A stretch of 64,000 bases of DNA from Sphingomonas lacunae (GTDB lineage Bacteria; Pseudomonadota; Alphaproteobacteria; Sphingomonadales; Sphingomonadaceae): NCBI RefSeq assembly GCF_012979535.1, contig NZ_CP053015.1, forward strand, positions 1,178,001 to 1,242,000. Reading direction: 5' to 3'. The notes under the pieces are model-generated. The model made no database searches and was not told the DNA's origin. It was given only the letters and a program-made list of their open reading frames with translations. Position numbers and translations under genes: made by a program. This document shows positions 19,032-27,305 of the stretch, piece by piece (the first letter of the stretch is position 1; each line of letters opens with the position of its first letter).

Positions 19032-19076
19032 GTCCTGCCAAAGCCAAGCGCGTGAATAGGTCAAAAAAGGGGCCGA

Positions 19077-19090
19077 TTGATCCAAATCAT
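19077..19090 (+). promoter_or_regulatory. FNR/Anr-type binding site upstream of universal stress protein gene
   Basis: TTGATCCAAATCAT differs from the FNR consensus TTGAT-N4-ATCAA at only the last base. Its centre is about 82 bp before the ATG at 19165, which would permit activation of a promoter near 19125. FNR-family control of usp genes under low oxygen is well known in proteobacteria. Confidence 0.6.
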
Positions 19091-19164
19091 GGGAACCCGC
19101 TGAAATCTCGCGCACTCTTCCGTCATTCCGGAGCGAAAGGCCCGGTTCTGGCAGGAGAAAACAG

Positions 19165-19974
19165 ATGCGCTCGATTCTCGTTCACGCCGACGGACACAAT
19201 GCCAATGAAGGACGGTTGCAGTCCGCACTTGATCTGTGCCGTGCCGTGCAGGGTCATGTCACCTTGCACATCAACACGCCGCTACAGCGTTTTGTCGCCA
19301 TGGACCCATTCGGCGGGGTCTTCCTTTCGGCCGATGCCATTGCCGACGCCCAGGCGCATGATGCCCAGCTGGTTGATCGTTTCGCCGAACGGCTGGGGCA
19401 TGAAGATGTCAGCTGGAACATTGAAACCAGCTCGGGCGAACTGGTCGACGGTCTGACCAGCTCGGCCCGGCTCGCTGACCTGATCATCGTTTCGCTGCCT
19501 GCCACCGGGGAAACAAGTGCCGGCACCGCCGCCCCGGTCGGGGGCATTGCGGTGTCTGCTCGTTGCCCGGTGCTGGCACTGCCAGCGGCCGCCGCCCGTT
19601 TCCCTGTCGAAGGAAAGGTGATGGTTTGCTGGGACGGCGGTCATGAATCCGCCAATGCCTTGCGCGCGGCCATTCCGCTGCTCGCCCTTGCTTCCCGTGT
19701 TGATGTCGTCACGGTCACCGAAAAGTCGGATGGATTCCCCTCAACCCAGGCGCTCCGGTACCTGTCGAATTACGGCATTCATGCCGAGCTGCATGAACGT
19801 GAGCGGCAACAACTCAGCATCGAAGAGGTTCTCGACAATGCCGCTGCCGAGCTTGGCAGTGACTGGCTTGTGCTTGGGGCCTATGGCCACAGCCGCTTGC
19901 GTGAAACCCTGTTCGGCGGCGTCACCCGCTTCTTCATCGAATCGGGTAATCGGCCCTTGCTGCTCGCGCATTGA
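19165..19974 (+). CDS. Universal stress protein, two tandem Usp domains
   Basis: 269 residues made of two ~130-residue Usp modules. The first starts MRSILVHADGHNANEG; the second starts at about 152 (KVMVCWDGGHESANALRAAI) and ends DWLVLGAYGHSRLRETLFGG. This resembles the ATP-binding G-x2-G-x9-G-S/T pattern, but the last position is Val, so nucleotide binding is uncertain. A GGAG ribosome site precedes the ATG by about 9 bases. An FNR-like box lies upstream, suggesting induction at low oxygen. Cytoplasmic stress role inferred from family. Confidence 0.88.
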   Translation: MRSILVHADGHNANEGRLQSALDLCRAVQGHVTLHINTPLQRFVAMDPFGGVFLSADAIADAQAHDAQLVDRFAERLGHEDVSWNIETSSGELVDGLTSSARLADLIIVSLPATGETSAGTAAPVGGIAVSARCPVLALPAAAARFPVEGKVMVCWDGGHESANALRAAIPLLALASRVDVVTVTEKSDGFPSTQALRYLSNYGIHAELHERERQQLSIEEVLDNAAAELGSDWLVLGAYGHSRLRETLFGGVTRFFIESGNRPLLLAH

Positions 19975-19996
19975 TGCGCCCCGCCGGTCGCCGGCT

Positions 19997-20662
19997 TCAA
20001 TCCAGCGGCCAGCCCGGCGTCAGCCCCAGCACCGCGCCAAGGTCGGCCAGCGCCTGTTCGCCGCTGGTTACCTTGATTGCGTGCATTCCCAGTTGTGACG
20101 CCGGCTTGCAGTTGATGCCCAGGTCATCGAGATAGATGCATTGCGCTGGCTCCAGGCCCAGAGTCTCGCACATCATCAGGTATATGCGCGGGTCGGGCTT
20201 GCGTACGCCGGCCTTGCTCGATTCGATGACATGTTCGAACCGGGCGAAAATCTGCTCCAGCTCGTCGCGTGCATCATGGCTCCGTGCCATGCCCGCGCCA
20301 TGGCCGGATGGCACATTGTTGGTGATGCAGGCGAGGCGGTAGCCATCGCCCTTGAGCCGGTCGAGTGCCGTCACCATCGCCGGTCGCACCGCCCCGGCCA
20401 GCACCGCCAGCACCGCGCTGCCTTCCAGTGCATGGCCCAGCGCCTGGGCTTCCTCGGCAAACATCCGGTCGAATGTCGCCGGGTCGATCTCGGCCCGCTC
20501 GAACAGAGCCCATGCATTGCCGTCGGGATTGGCCGCATTGACGCTGCGGATGAAATCCCTTGGCAGCCCCCGCTCCGCCTCCAACCGGTTGAACGCCTCG
20601 AACGGGGAGGAGGTGATGACCCCGCCGAAATCGAAAATCACAGCCTTGAACCGGTCTCTCAT
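19997..20662 (-). CDS. HAD-IA family hydrolase
   Basis: A 221-residue haloacid dehalogenase-like hydrolase. Motif I is AVIFDFGGVITSSPF (the +2 Asp is replaced by Gly, as in epoxide hydrolase N-terminal/dehalogenase-like branches). Motif II lies in CITNNVP, motif III in SSKAGVRKPDPRIY, and motif IV is IYLDDLGINC. ATG 20662 was chosen because motif I follows at once. Members hydrolyse small phosphates or halides; the FGGV/YLDDLG pattern is also seen in the N-terminal domain of acyl-CoA dehydrogenase 10-like proteins. Substrate unknown. It is convergent with the universal stress gene. Confidence 0.88.
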   Translation of the reverse strand: MRDRFKAVIFDFGGVITSSPFEAFNRLEAERGLPRDFIRSVNAANPDGNAWALFERAEIDPATFDRMFAEEAQALGHALEGSAVLAVLAGAVRPAMVTALDRLKGDGYRLACITNNVPSGHGAGMARSHDARDELEQIFARFEHVIESSKAGVRKPDPRIYLMMCETLGLEPAQCIYLDDLGINCKPASQLGMHAIKVTSGEQALADLGAVLGLTPGWPLD

Positions 20663-20750
20663 GCGCGCTTGTCCTTCCGTGCGGGCCTGTCTGCCGCCGG
20701 TGCGCCATGGCCTTGCGGCCATGGCTTGTCACCTCTTTGCCCCGTGAAAA

Positions 20751-21671
20751 TCAGTATTGCAGCTTCAGCCCCGGCCGGGCCCAGTCGATCGCCGCCAGCC
20801 GCCCGCTGCCGGACAGCGTGACATAGGCGGCCTTCCGGTCAGGCCCGCCCCAACAGATGTTGGTGGTGAAGATATCGTCGGTTTCGACAAATTCGACCAG
20901 TTCGCCTTCGGGAGAAATGACCGAAATGCCGCATTCGCCGATCGTCGCGACACAGATGTTGCCGCACTCCTCGACCCCCAGCGAATCAAAGAATTTGTAG
21001 CCTGCCGGACGATAGACCGGGATGCCCGGCCCGCCCGGTCCCGCCGCATCATCCACCTTGCCCGGCGCGATGACGTTGAATTTCATCAACCGGCATGTGT
21101 AGGTTTCGGCGGCATAAAGGCTCTTGCCGTCAGGAGACAGGCCGACGCCATTGGGGTTGTTCGACGGAAAGATCACTTCTTCAAGGAAGCTGCCATCCGC
21201 CTTGGCATAGAAAATGCCCACAATGTCATGCGCCCGCGCCGCATAGTCGACCTTGCCATGGTCGGTGAACCAGAAGCCGCCATGCTCGTCGAACACGATG
21301 TCGTTCGGTCCGCGCAACGTACAGCCGAAATCACCGCTTTTGTAGAGGATCTCGACCTCGCCCGTGGCAATGTCGATCCGCTCGATCCGCCCGCCCGAAT
21401 AGTCCGATGCAATGCCGTGTGGCGCCAGATAGCCGCCCGCCTCGTTCCAGTTGAACCCGCCATTGTTGCAACAATAGAGCTTGCCGTCCGGCCCCATCGC
21501 CAGGCCGTTGGGCCCGCCACCGGGCTTGGCCACCACGCTCTTGGTGCCATCGGGTGCGACGCGGGTGATCTGCCCGCGCTCGATTTCGGTCAGGATGACA
21601 CTGCCATCGGGCATTGCCACCGGCCCTTCGGGAAAACGCAATCCGTCGGTGATGATCCGCATGTTGGCCAT
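20751..21671 (-). CDS. SMP-30/gluconolactonase/LRE family protein
   Basis: A 306-residue six-bladed beta-propeller lactonase-like protein. Metal-site segments in order: RFPEGPVAMPDGS with the ligand Glu, GGGPNGLAMGPDG, RGPNDIVFDEHGGFWFTDHG with the Asn ligand, and NPNGVGLSPDGKSLYAAET. Start ATG 21671 has GAGGGA 10 bases upstream; an ATG seven codons earlier overlaps that site. It probably hydrolyses a sugar lactone or similar cyclic ester. It diverges from the aldehyde dehydrogenase gene across a 113-bp spacer that holds a short palindromic repeat. Confidence 0.9.
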   Translation of the reverse strand: MANMRIITDGLRFPEGPVAMPDGSVILTEIERGQITRVAPDGTKSVVAKPGGGPNGLAMGPDGKLYCCNNGGFNWNEAGGYLAPHGIASDYSGGRIERIDIATGEVEILYKSGDFGCTLRGPNDIVFDEHGGFWFTDHGKVDYAARAHDIVGIFYAKADGSFLEEVIFPSNNPNGVGLSPDGKSLYAAETYTCRLMKFNVIAPGKVDDAAGPGGPGIPVYRPAGYKFFDSLGVEECGNICVATIGECGISVISPEGELVEFVETDDIFTTNICWGGPDRKAAYVTLSGSGRLAAIDWARPGLKLQY

Positions 21672-21694
21672 AATCAAATCTTCCCTCTCCATTC

Positions 21695-21715
21695 GTCCTG
21701 AGCCTGTCGAAGGAC
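21695..21715. repeat. Short palindromic intergenic repeat (GTCCTGAGCCTGTCGAAGGAC type)
   Basis: Arms GTCCT and AGGAC surround GAGCCTGTCGA. This sequence, or its complement beginning CTTCGACAGGCTCAGGAC, is a very common dispersed intergenic repeat in many bacterial genomes, as I recall. It lies between divergent genes, so it is not placed as a terminator. Confidence 0.6.
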
Positions 21716-21784
21716 CGTCTTTTCTTGTAGAGACAGCCTAAGTGAAGCCCGTTGCCTCGACAAGCTGACAGGAGTGACTCCCCG

Positions 21785-23221
21785 ATGACCACCGCCTATT
21801 CCGCCGATCTTGCCCTGTTCATCGACGGCGCCTGGCAATCGGGTGAGGGGCGCGATGCCCTCCCGGTACTCAATCCCGCGACTGCCCAGACCATCGCCGA
21901 CCTGCCAAAGGCCAGCGCCGATGATCTTGCGGCCGCGCTTGCCGCCGCCGAACGCGCCTTTCCGCTATGGCGTGCCACCGATGTCGACACACGCGCCACC
22001 ATCCTGCGCAAGACCGCTGAGCTGTTACGACAGCGCGCCGAAGAGATCGCCGTGATGATGACGATGGAGCAGGGCAAGCCCATCGCCGAATCCCGCAGCG
22101 AGGTCGTGGGCAGCGCCCAGCTCTTCGAATGGTGTGCGGAGGAAGCCCGCCGCATGTATGGCCGGACCCTCGTCCGGCCAACAGGGGCGCGCTCAATGGT
22201 GCTGCAACAACCGGTCGGACCGGTGGCGTTGTTCACGCCCTGGAACTTCCCGCTCTACCTTATGGCAAAGAAGGTCGCCGCCGCGCTCGCCGTCGGCTGT
22301 TCGGTCATTGCCAAGCCGGCGGAGGAAACGCCCGGCTGCACCACCGCGCTGATGCGTTGCCTCGCCGATGCCGGCCTGCCGGCCGGTGTTGCCCAGCTGG
22401 TCTTTGGTGATCCGGCGATGATCTCCTCGACGCTGATTGCCTCGCCGGCCATCCGCAAGATCAGCTTCACCGGCTCGACCGTGGTGGGCAAGCATCTGAT
22501 GCGACTGTGTGCCGACAATGTCACCCAATCGACGATGGAATTGGGCGGCCATGCCCCGGTGCTGATCTTTGCCGATTGTGACCTTGAAAAGACGCTCGAT
22601 CTCGTCGTGCCGCAAAAATTCCGCAATGCCGGGCAGGTGTGCGTCTCGCCGACCCGCTTCCTCGTCGAAGCGCCGGTCCACGATGCCTTCGTTCGGGGCT
22701 TTGCCGAACGAACCGCCGGCGTCACCATCGGCAACGGGCTTGATGCCGCTTCCAAAATGGGTCCGCTCGCCAATGCCCGCCGCCCTGATGCGGTTGCCGC
22801 CCTTGTCGAAGATGCCGTGGCCAAGGGCGCGAATCTTGCCGTCGGCGGCGCTCGCGAAAATGGGCCCGGCAATTTCTATCGGCCAACGCTGCTCGCTGGT
22901 GTCCCCGATGCTGCCGACATCATGCGCGTCGAACCGTTCGGCCCGGTCGCCGTCACCCGCCCGTTCGAAACTTTTGACGAGGCGATCCACATCGCCAATT
23001 CCACCCCCTTCGGCCTTGCCGCTTTTGCTTTCACCGAAAATGGCCGCCGCGCGAATCTGTTGGGGGATGCGCTGGAGGCCGGCATGGTTGGCATCAATGG
23101 CTTTGGCATTTCGGTGGCCGATGCACCGTTCGGTGGTGTCAAACAATCCGGCTTTGGCAGCGAAGGCGGCCAGGAAGGTCTCGCCAGCTATTGCGTGACC
23201 AAGGCTGTGCACCAGGTCTGA
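21785..23221 (+). CDS. NAD(P)-dependent aldehyde dehydrogenase (succinate-semialdehyde type)
   Basis: 478 residues, the usual length for the semialdehyde branch. It has the substrate/cofactor segment FTPWNFPLYLMAKKVAAALA, the nucleotide loop FTGSTVVGKHL, the general-base Glu in MELGGHAPV, and the catalytic Cys in NAGQVCVSPTRF. The C-terminal FGGVKQSGFGSEGGQEGL is characteristic of succinate- and alpha-ketoglutarate-semialdehyde dehydrogenases. Start ATG 21785 follows GGAGTGA. It oxidises an aldehyde or semialdehyde to the acid. A Crp/Fnr-type regulator begins 5 bp after its stop. Confidence 0.92.
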   Translation: MTTAYSADLALFIDGAWQSGEGRDALPVLNPATAQTIADLPKASADDLAAALAAAERAFPLWRATDVDTRATILRKTAELLRQRAEEIAVMMTMEQGKPIAESRSEVVGSAQLFEWCAEEARRMYGRTLVRPTGARSMVLQQPVGPVALFTPWNFPLYLMAKKVAAALAVGCSVIAKPAEETPGCTTALMRCLADAGLPAGVAQLVFGDPAMISSTLIASPAIRKISFTGSTVVGKHLMRLCADNVTQSTMELGGHAPVLIFADCDLEKTLDLVVPQKFRNAGQVCVSPTRFLVEAPVHDAFVRGFAERTAGVTIGNGLDAASKMGPLANARRPDAVAALVEDAVAKGANLAVGGARENGPGNFYRPTLLAGVPDAADIMRVEPFGPVAVTRPFETFDEAIHIANSTPFGLAAFAFTENGRRANLLGDALEAGMVGINGFGISVADAPFGGVKQSGFGSEGGQEGLASYCVTKAVHQV

Positions 23222-23226
23222 CCATC

Positions 23227-23817
23227 ATGGCGCAGCCATCCCTCAGCGTCCCCGCGGGCACCATAATGTTCCGGCCGGACGATCCCTGCAGCGGCTATGT
23301 CGTGGTCCGGTCCGGGTCGATCCGCGTGGTGCTCACCGCTGAGAACGGCCGTGAAATCGTCCTTTATCGCGTCCGTCCCGGGGATGTCTGCCTGCAGACG
23401 TTCAGCTGCCTGGTCGACCATCGCCATTATTCGGCGGAAGGGATCGCCGAAACCGATCTGGAGGCGGATATCATCCCGCCGCCGGAATTCGATCGTCGGA
23501 TGGCCGATGACGCGGCCTTCCGTAATCAGCTGTTTGCGGCGGTGGCCCAACGCTTTGCCGATCTGGAACAGTTGGTGGAGGATGTCGCCCTGACCGGCTT
23601 TGAAGCGCGACTGGCCCGGCTGTTGCTCAGGCTGGCCGACCCTGCCGGTCGCGTCGAGGCGACTCATGAATCGCTGGCGGCAGAGGCCGGTTCTGGCCGT
23701 GCCGTCGTAACGCGCCAGCTCGGTCGCTTTGCCCGCGACGGGCTGGTCAGCATGACCCGCGGCCAGTTGCAGATTCTGGATCGCGCAGCCCTCGAAATTT
23801 TATCGCATGAAATGTGA
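23227..23817 (+). CDS. Crp/Fnr family transcriptional regulator
   Basis: 196 residues. The N-terminal cyclic-nucleotide-like beta barrel (MFRPDDPCSGYVVVRSGSIRV) carries two Cys near each other in DVCLQTFSCLVDHRHYSAEG, then a long dimer helix and a C-terminal winged helix (ATHESLAAEAGSGRAVVTRQ). FNR's Glu and Ser recognition residues are replaced by Ala and Thr, so it should not read TTGAT boxes. There is no FNR-type N-terminal cysteine cluster. Regulators of this subtype often sit beside DUF2892 genes, as here, and may sense sulfur or redox state; that is inference. Confidence 0.85.
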   Translation: MAQPSLSVPAGTIMFRPDDPCSGYVVVRSGSIRVVLTAENGREIVLYRVRPGDVCLQTFSCLVDHRHYSAEGIAETDLEADIIPPPEFDRRMADDAAFRNQLFAAVAQRFADLEQLVEDVALTGFEARLARLLLRLADPAGRVEATHESLAAEAGSGRAVVTRQLGRFARDGLVSMTRGQLQILDRAALEILSHEM

Positions 23818-23874
23818 CTTGGTCACCGACAGGGGCATCGGCAAAGCCTAGGCAGGGTCAGTCAACATCTGTTG
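23814..23874 (+). promoter_or_regulatory. Two short palindromes between the Crp/Fnr gene and the DUF2892 gene
   Basis: GTGAC-TTG-GTCAC (23814-23826) overlaps the regulator's stop codon, and CAACA-TC-TGTTG (23863-23874) lies just before the ribosome site of the DUF2892 gene. Either could be the operator of the upstream regulator. The first resembles a CRP site but with a five-base spacer. Confidence 0.35.
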
Positions 23875-23889
23875 GAAAGGACCTTAGTC

Positions 23890-24078
23890 ATGCCCCGCAA
23901 CGAAGGAACCATCGACCGCGCCCTGCGCGTCATTCTCGGCCTCGTCCTGATCGCCCTTGTCTTTGTCGGCCCGCAAACCGTCTGGGGCTGGATTGGCGTC
24001 GTGCCGCTGCTTACCGGCCTCGTCGGCTTTTGCCCGCTCTATCGGCTGGTCGGTATCAACACCTGCCCGACGCGCTGA
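23890..24078 (+). CDS. DUF2892 (YgaP-type) small membrane protein
   Basis: 62 residues: MPRNEGTIDRALRVILG, two closely spaced membrane helices (LVLIALVFVGPQTVW; GVVPLLTGLVG), then GFCPLYRLVGINTCP with two conserved Cys. ATG 23890 has AAAGGA about 10 bases upstream. DUF2892 forms the membrane part of rhodanese-like proteins such as YgaP and is linked to sulfur metabolism. Its position 72 bp after the Crp/Fnr gene suggests it is that regulator's target. Confidence 0.85.
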   Translation: MPRNEGTIDRALRVILGLVLIALVFVGPQTVWGWIGVVPLLTGLVGFCPLYRLVGINTCPTR

Positions 24079-24214
24079 TCACACAATGTCCTGCTTCCCC
24101 TGGCAAGGCAGGGGGCCATCTCCTGTTCTGGCGTTGCCTCAGCGGCGCAAGTGCAAACCGGTCTGACGCCTGCTGATCTGTTCGCTCGGCCGGCGGATAC
24201 GGCAGGTGATGGGC

Positions 24215-24230
24215 TCCTGCCTTTGCAGGA
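24215..24230. repeat. Small hairpin in the 228-bp spacer before the YbaN-like gene
   Basis: TCCTGC-CTTT-GCAGGA is a perfect 6-bp stem with a 4-base loop. No T-run follows. Nothing else recognisable was seen between 24079 and 24306. Confidence 0.3.
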
Positions 24231-24306
24231 TTGCAGCATCAGGCCCATAGCCAGCGTGGCTCGCTTGCCCTAGGACGGCAGGCATGGCTCGCGGCAGGCT
24301 CTCCGC

Positions 24307-24660
24307 ATGACACCGTTGATCTGGCGCATTGCCGGACTGGCGGCGCTCGCGCTTGGCGCGCTTGGCGCCTTTCTGCCGCTGCTGCCAACGGTCCCGTTGG
24401 TTATCCTCGCCGCCTTTTGTTTCGCCAGGGGGCAGCCCGCTTGGGAAGCGCGCTTGGTTGCTGATCCGCGTTTTGGCCCCCACATCCAGCGTTGGCGGGA
24501 AAGGGGCGCGGTTAGCCGCAAGGGCAAGGTCGCAGCCACCGTCGCCTTCGCCGTCAGCAGCGCCGTTTCGGTCGTTGCGGCGCCTTGGCCCTGGTTGCTC
24601 GCAACGCCCATTGCCGCGGTGGTCTGCCTCAGCTGGTTGTGGACCCGGCCCGAGGCCTAG
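24307..24660 (+). CDS. YbaN family protein (DUF454)
   Basis: A 117-residue inner-membrane protein. A first membrane segment IAGLAALALGALGAFLPLLPTVPLVILAA precedes the family motif FCFARGQPAWEARLVADPRFGPHIQRWRERGAV. Two C-terminal hydrophobic stretches follow. The LPLLPTVPL and RW.ERGA signatures are diagnostic for DUF454. Function is unknown; members sit near respiratory or iron genes in various bacteria, but nothing here supports a specific role. Confidence 0.85.
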   Translation: MTPLIWRIAGLAALALGALGAFLPLLPTVPLVILAAFCFARGQPAWEARLVADPRFGPHIQRWRERGAVSRKGKVAATVAFAVSSAVSVVAAPWPWLLATPIAAVVCLSWLWTRPEA

Positions 24661-24669
24661 GTTGCGAGC

Positions 24670-25461
24670 CTAGTCCTTGAGCCGCATCCGGAAAAAGTCG
24701 AGGATCTCGTCGATCGCTTGCCGCGTCGGCTGACCTGCCTCGTCGATCAGGTGCAGTGTCACCACCGAATGCGGATTCTTGTACGGCGTATCCGGATTGG
24801 CGGCGCTGTCGGGCAGCACCTTCCCTTCGAACCGGTCGCCCAGCGCCGCGGCAAAGGCGGCAAAGCGTTCGGCGCGGCAGAAAGAATCCCCGTCAAAGCG
24901 ATAGGCTTTGACCGTCAGATCCTCAGCCACCATCCGCGCCCTGATCGCGGTCATCTCGTCAGCTGATATGTGTGTTCCACCTTTCCGGAACAGCGGCAAC
25001 GAAGGCTGCGCCATCACCGGCGCCAGCACCGCCGGTTCAAGCATCATCGCCAGGGCGAAATTGCCGGTAAAGCACATGCCGATGGTCCCTACGCCCTTGC
25101 CGCCGCATTCGCTGTGGGCCTGTGCCGCCAGCGCCCGCAGCCATTGCGTGATCGGTCCGGCTGCAAGCGCGCGGAACTGACGGCTGACACAGCCCTTCGC
25201 AAGCTCCTTGACCGCATAAAGCGCCGTGGGTGGCTCGCCATCCTTGCCGAACAGGTGCGGCATATAGACGGTGAAGCCGGCGTCGCGCACCCATCGGGCA
25301 AAGCGTGCCACATGCGGGCTGATTCCGGGCATTTCGGTCATCACCACCACTGCCGGGCCGCTTCCGCCCACATAAACACGCCGAGTTTCGCCCAGCAGCG
25401 TCAACACGCGCCGGTCAAAATCCTCCAGCGTGTCGCGCTGATCCAATGGCCGTTGCCCCAT
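24670..25461 (-). CDS. Dienelactone hydrolase family protein
   Basis: A 263-residue alpha/beta hydrolase. The catalytic Cys lies in GTIGMCFTGNFALAM (about 118-132), the Asp candidate in YRFDGDSFCRAERF and the His in NPHSVVT, together the dienelactone hydrolase triad. ATG 25461 (MGQRPLDQRDT) is preceded by GGGGAGAG nine bases upstream. It hydrolyses lactone or ester bonds, perhaps in ring-cleavage catabolism, though no aromatic genes lie nearby. It is divergent from the ThDP enzyme at 25559. Confidence 0.88.
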   Translation of the reverse strand: MGQRPLDQRDTLEDFDRRVLTLLGETRRVYVGGSGPAVVVMTEMPGISPHVARFARWVRDAGFTVYMPHLFGKDGEPPTALYAVKELAKGCVSRQFRALAAGPITQWLRALAAQAHSECGGKGVGTIGMCFTGNFALAMMLEPAVLAPVMAQPSLPLFRKGGTHISADEMTAIRARMVAEDLTVKAYRFDGDSFCRAERFAAFAAALGDRFEGKVLPDSAANPDTPYKNPHSVVTLHLIDEAGQPTRQAIDEILDFFRMRLKD

Positions 25462-25558
25462 GTTGCCGCTCTCCCCGCCCCATTCCGTTGCCTTGTTTCG
25501 GTCAGCATGACAGGCGCGCATCTTTCGTCAATCGGCAACAGGCGTTAGGACAGGGGGT

Positions 25559-27235
25559 ATGACCACATCGCTTCATCCCCGCACCGGCGGCCGCCTCCTC
25601 GTCGATCAGCTCGTCATCCAGGGGTGTGACCGCATCTTCACCGTTCCCGGTGAGAGCTTTCTCGCCGTCCTCGACGCGCTGCATGATGTGCCTGCCATCG
25701 ACACCGTCGTCTGCCGTCAGGAAGGGGGCGTGGCCTTCATGGCCTGTGCCGATGGTGCGATGACCGGCCGCCCCGGCATTGCCTTTGTCACGCGCGGTCC
25801 CGGCGCGACCAATGCCAGCATTGGTGTTCATGTCGCCATGCAGGATTCGCAGCCGATGATCCTGTTCATCGGCGATGTCGACCGGTCGATGCGCGACCGT
25901 GAAGGGTTTCAGGAGGTCGACTTTCAGGCGATGTTTTCGCCCCTGTGCAAATGGGCGGCACGGATCGACAGTGCCGAACGGATTCCCGAATATGTCGCCC
26001 GCGCCTATGCCACCGCCATGGCCGGGCGCCCCGGTCCGGTCGTTCTGGCCCTGCCCGAAGACATGTTGCTCGATGAAGTGGCGGTCCGCGACCGGCCCTA
26101 TGTCACCCCGCCTGAACAGGATCCCGATGGGGAGGCAATGCAGGTGTTCATGGACCTGCTCAAGGATGCGACCGACCCCATCGCCATTGTCGGCGGCGCG
26201 GGCTGGAATTTGGGCGCGTCGCACTATTGGTCACAATTCGCTACCCGCGTTGGCTTGCCGACAGCCGCGGCTTTCCGCCGCCAGGATGCGCTCGACAATG
26301 ATTGCCCGGTCTATGCCGGCAATCTCGGCTATGGGCCCAATCCGAAATTGCTCGATCGCATCCGCTCCGCCGATCTGATCATTGCGGTCGGGGCGCGCTT
26401 GGGTGAAGCGACGACGGATGGCTACAGCCTGATCACTCCTGATCATCCCGGCCAGACGCTGGTCCATGTCCATCCTGACCCGGTGGAGCTCAACAGTGTC
26501 TATCGCACCGATCTGCCTATCTGTGCCTACCCCTATGAGTTCGCCGAAATGGCGGCGCTGTGGCTCGACGACATCATCCCCTTCGATGCCGGGCGAGCCG
26601 CGCATGAGGAATGGCGGGCATGGAATGCCGTCACCCCCTTTGCCGATACGCCGCTGGATCTCGGCCCTTGCGTCGCGGCGATGCAGGCGGCGCTGCCGGC
26701 GGATACGATTATCTGCAACGGCGCGGGCAATTATTCGGGCTGGTGGCATCGCCACTGGCGTTACGCGGGGCCGGTCTGCCAGTTGGCACCGACCGCCGGC
26801 GCGATGGGCTATGGTGTGCCGGCCGCTATCGCCGCTGCCCGTCGCTGGCCCGACCGCACCGTGGTTGCGCTCGCTGGTGACGGGGACTTCCTGATGAACG
26901 GACAGGAACTGGCGACGGCTGTCCAATATGGCGTCAACCTGCTGGTCGTCGTCGTCGACAATGCCTCCTATGGCACCATCCGTATGCACCAGGAGCGGGA
27001 ATTTCCTCATCGCCTGTCGGCGACGACGTTGGTCAACCCGGATTTCGCGGCGCTCGCAAGGGCTTATGGTGGCTGGGCGACCACGGTGGAACGCACTGAC
27101 CAGTTCGCTCCGGCGCTTGCAGACGCCATGGCGCAAAAGGGGCTGCGGCTGCTCCATCTCAAGACCGATGTCGAACGCATCAGCAATGCGACAACGATCA
27201 GTGCAATGCACGCCAAAAGATCAGGAAAAGCCTGA
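25559..27235 (+). CDS. Thiamine pyrophosphate-binding enzyme (acetolactate synthase-like)
   Basis: 558 residues with the three-domain plan of the acetolactate synthase/benzoylformate decarboxylase family. The catalytic Glu is in IFTVPGESFLAVLDAL (about 28-43). The central Rossmann domain starts near GGAGWNLGAS. The ThDP-Mg motif is LAGDGDFLMNGQELATAVQYG, followed by NASYGTIRMHQER. The usual IlvB substrate residues cannot be confirmed and there is no small-subunit gene next to it, so it may be a decarboxylase or lyase of unknown substrate and not a biosynthetic acetolactate synthase. It is convergent with the DUF4167 gene. Confidence 0.88.
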   Translation: MTTSLHPRTGGRLLVDQLVIQGCDRIFTVPGESFLAVLDALHDVPAIDTVVCRQEGGVAFMACADGAMTGRPGIAFVTRGPGATNASIGVHVAMQDSQPMILFIGDVDRSMRDREGFQEVDFQAMFSPLCKWAARIDSAERIPEYVARAYATAMAGRPGPVVLALPEDMLLDEVAVRDRPYVTPPEQDPDGEAMQVFMDLLKDATDPIAIVGGAGWNLGASHYWSQFATRVGLPTAAAFRRQDALDNDCPVYAGNLGYGPNPKLLDRIRSADLIIAVGARLGEATTDGYSLITPDHPGQTLVHVHPDPVELNSVYRTDLPICAYPYEFAEMAALWLDDIIPFDAGRAAHEEWRAWNAVTPFADTPLDLGPCVAAMQAALPADTIICNGAGNYSGWWHRHWRYAGPVCQLAPTAGAMGYGVPAAIAAARRWPDRTVVALAGDGDFLMNGQELATAVQYGVNLLVVVVDNASYGTIRMHQEREFPHRLSATTLVNPDFAALARAYGGWATTVERTDQFAPALADAMAQKGLRLLHLKTDVERISNATTISAMHAKRSGKA

Positions 27236-27305
27236 TATTACAGTGACTTGGTAAAATGTAGAGCTGTGCCGGGTCGCTCTAGTTGGGCCTCTACCTCATC
27301 CCGGA

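Noticed and set aside
22193..23212. A 339-codon minus-strand frame opposite the aldehyde dehydrogenase
   Set aside because: Shadow of a well-supported enzyme; no domain or ribosome site.
19077..23817. The idea that the Crp/Fnr regulator at 23227 binds the FNR-like box at 19077
   Set aside because: Its recognition helix lacks FNR's Glu and Ser and it has no iron-sulfur cysteine cluster, so it should read a different site.
26231..27211. A 326-codon minus-strand frame opposite the ThDP enzyme
   Set aside because: Shadow frame; the ThDP and catalytic Glu motifs lie on the plus strand.
27259..27281. TAGAGC/GCTCTA hairpin after the ThDP enzyme as a terminator
   Set aside because: 6-bp stem without a T-run; chance is likely.
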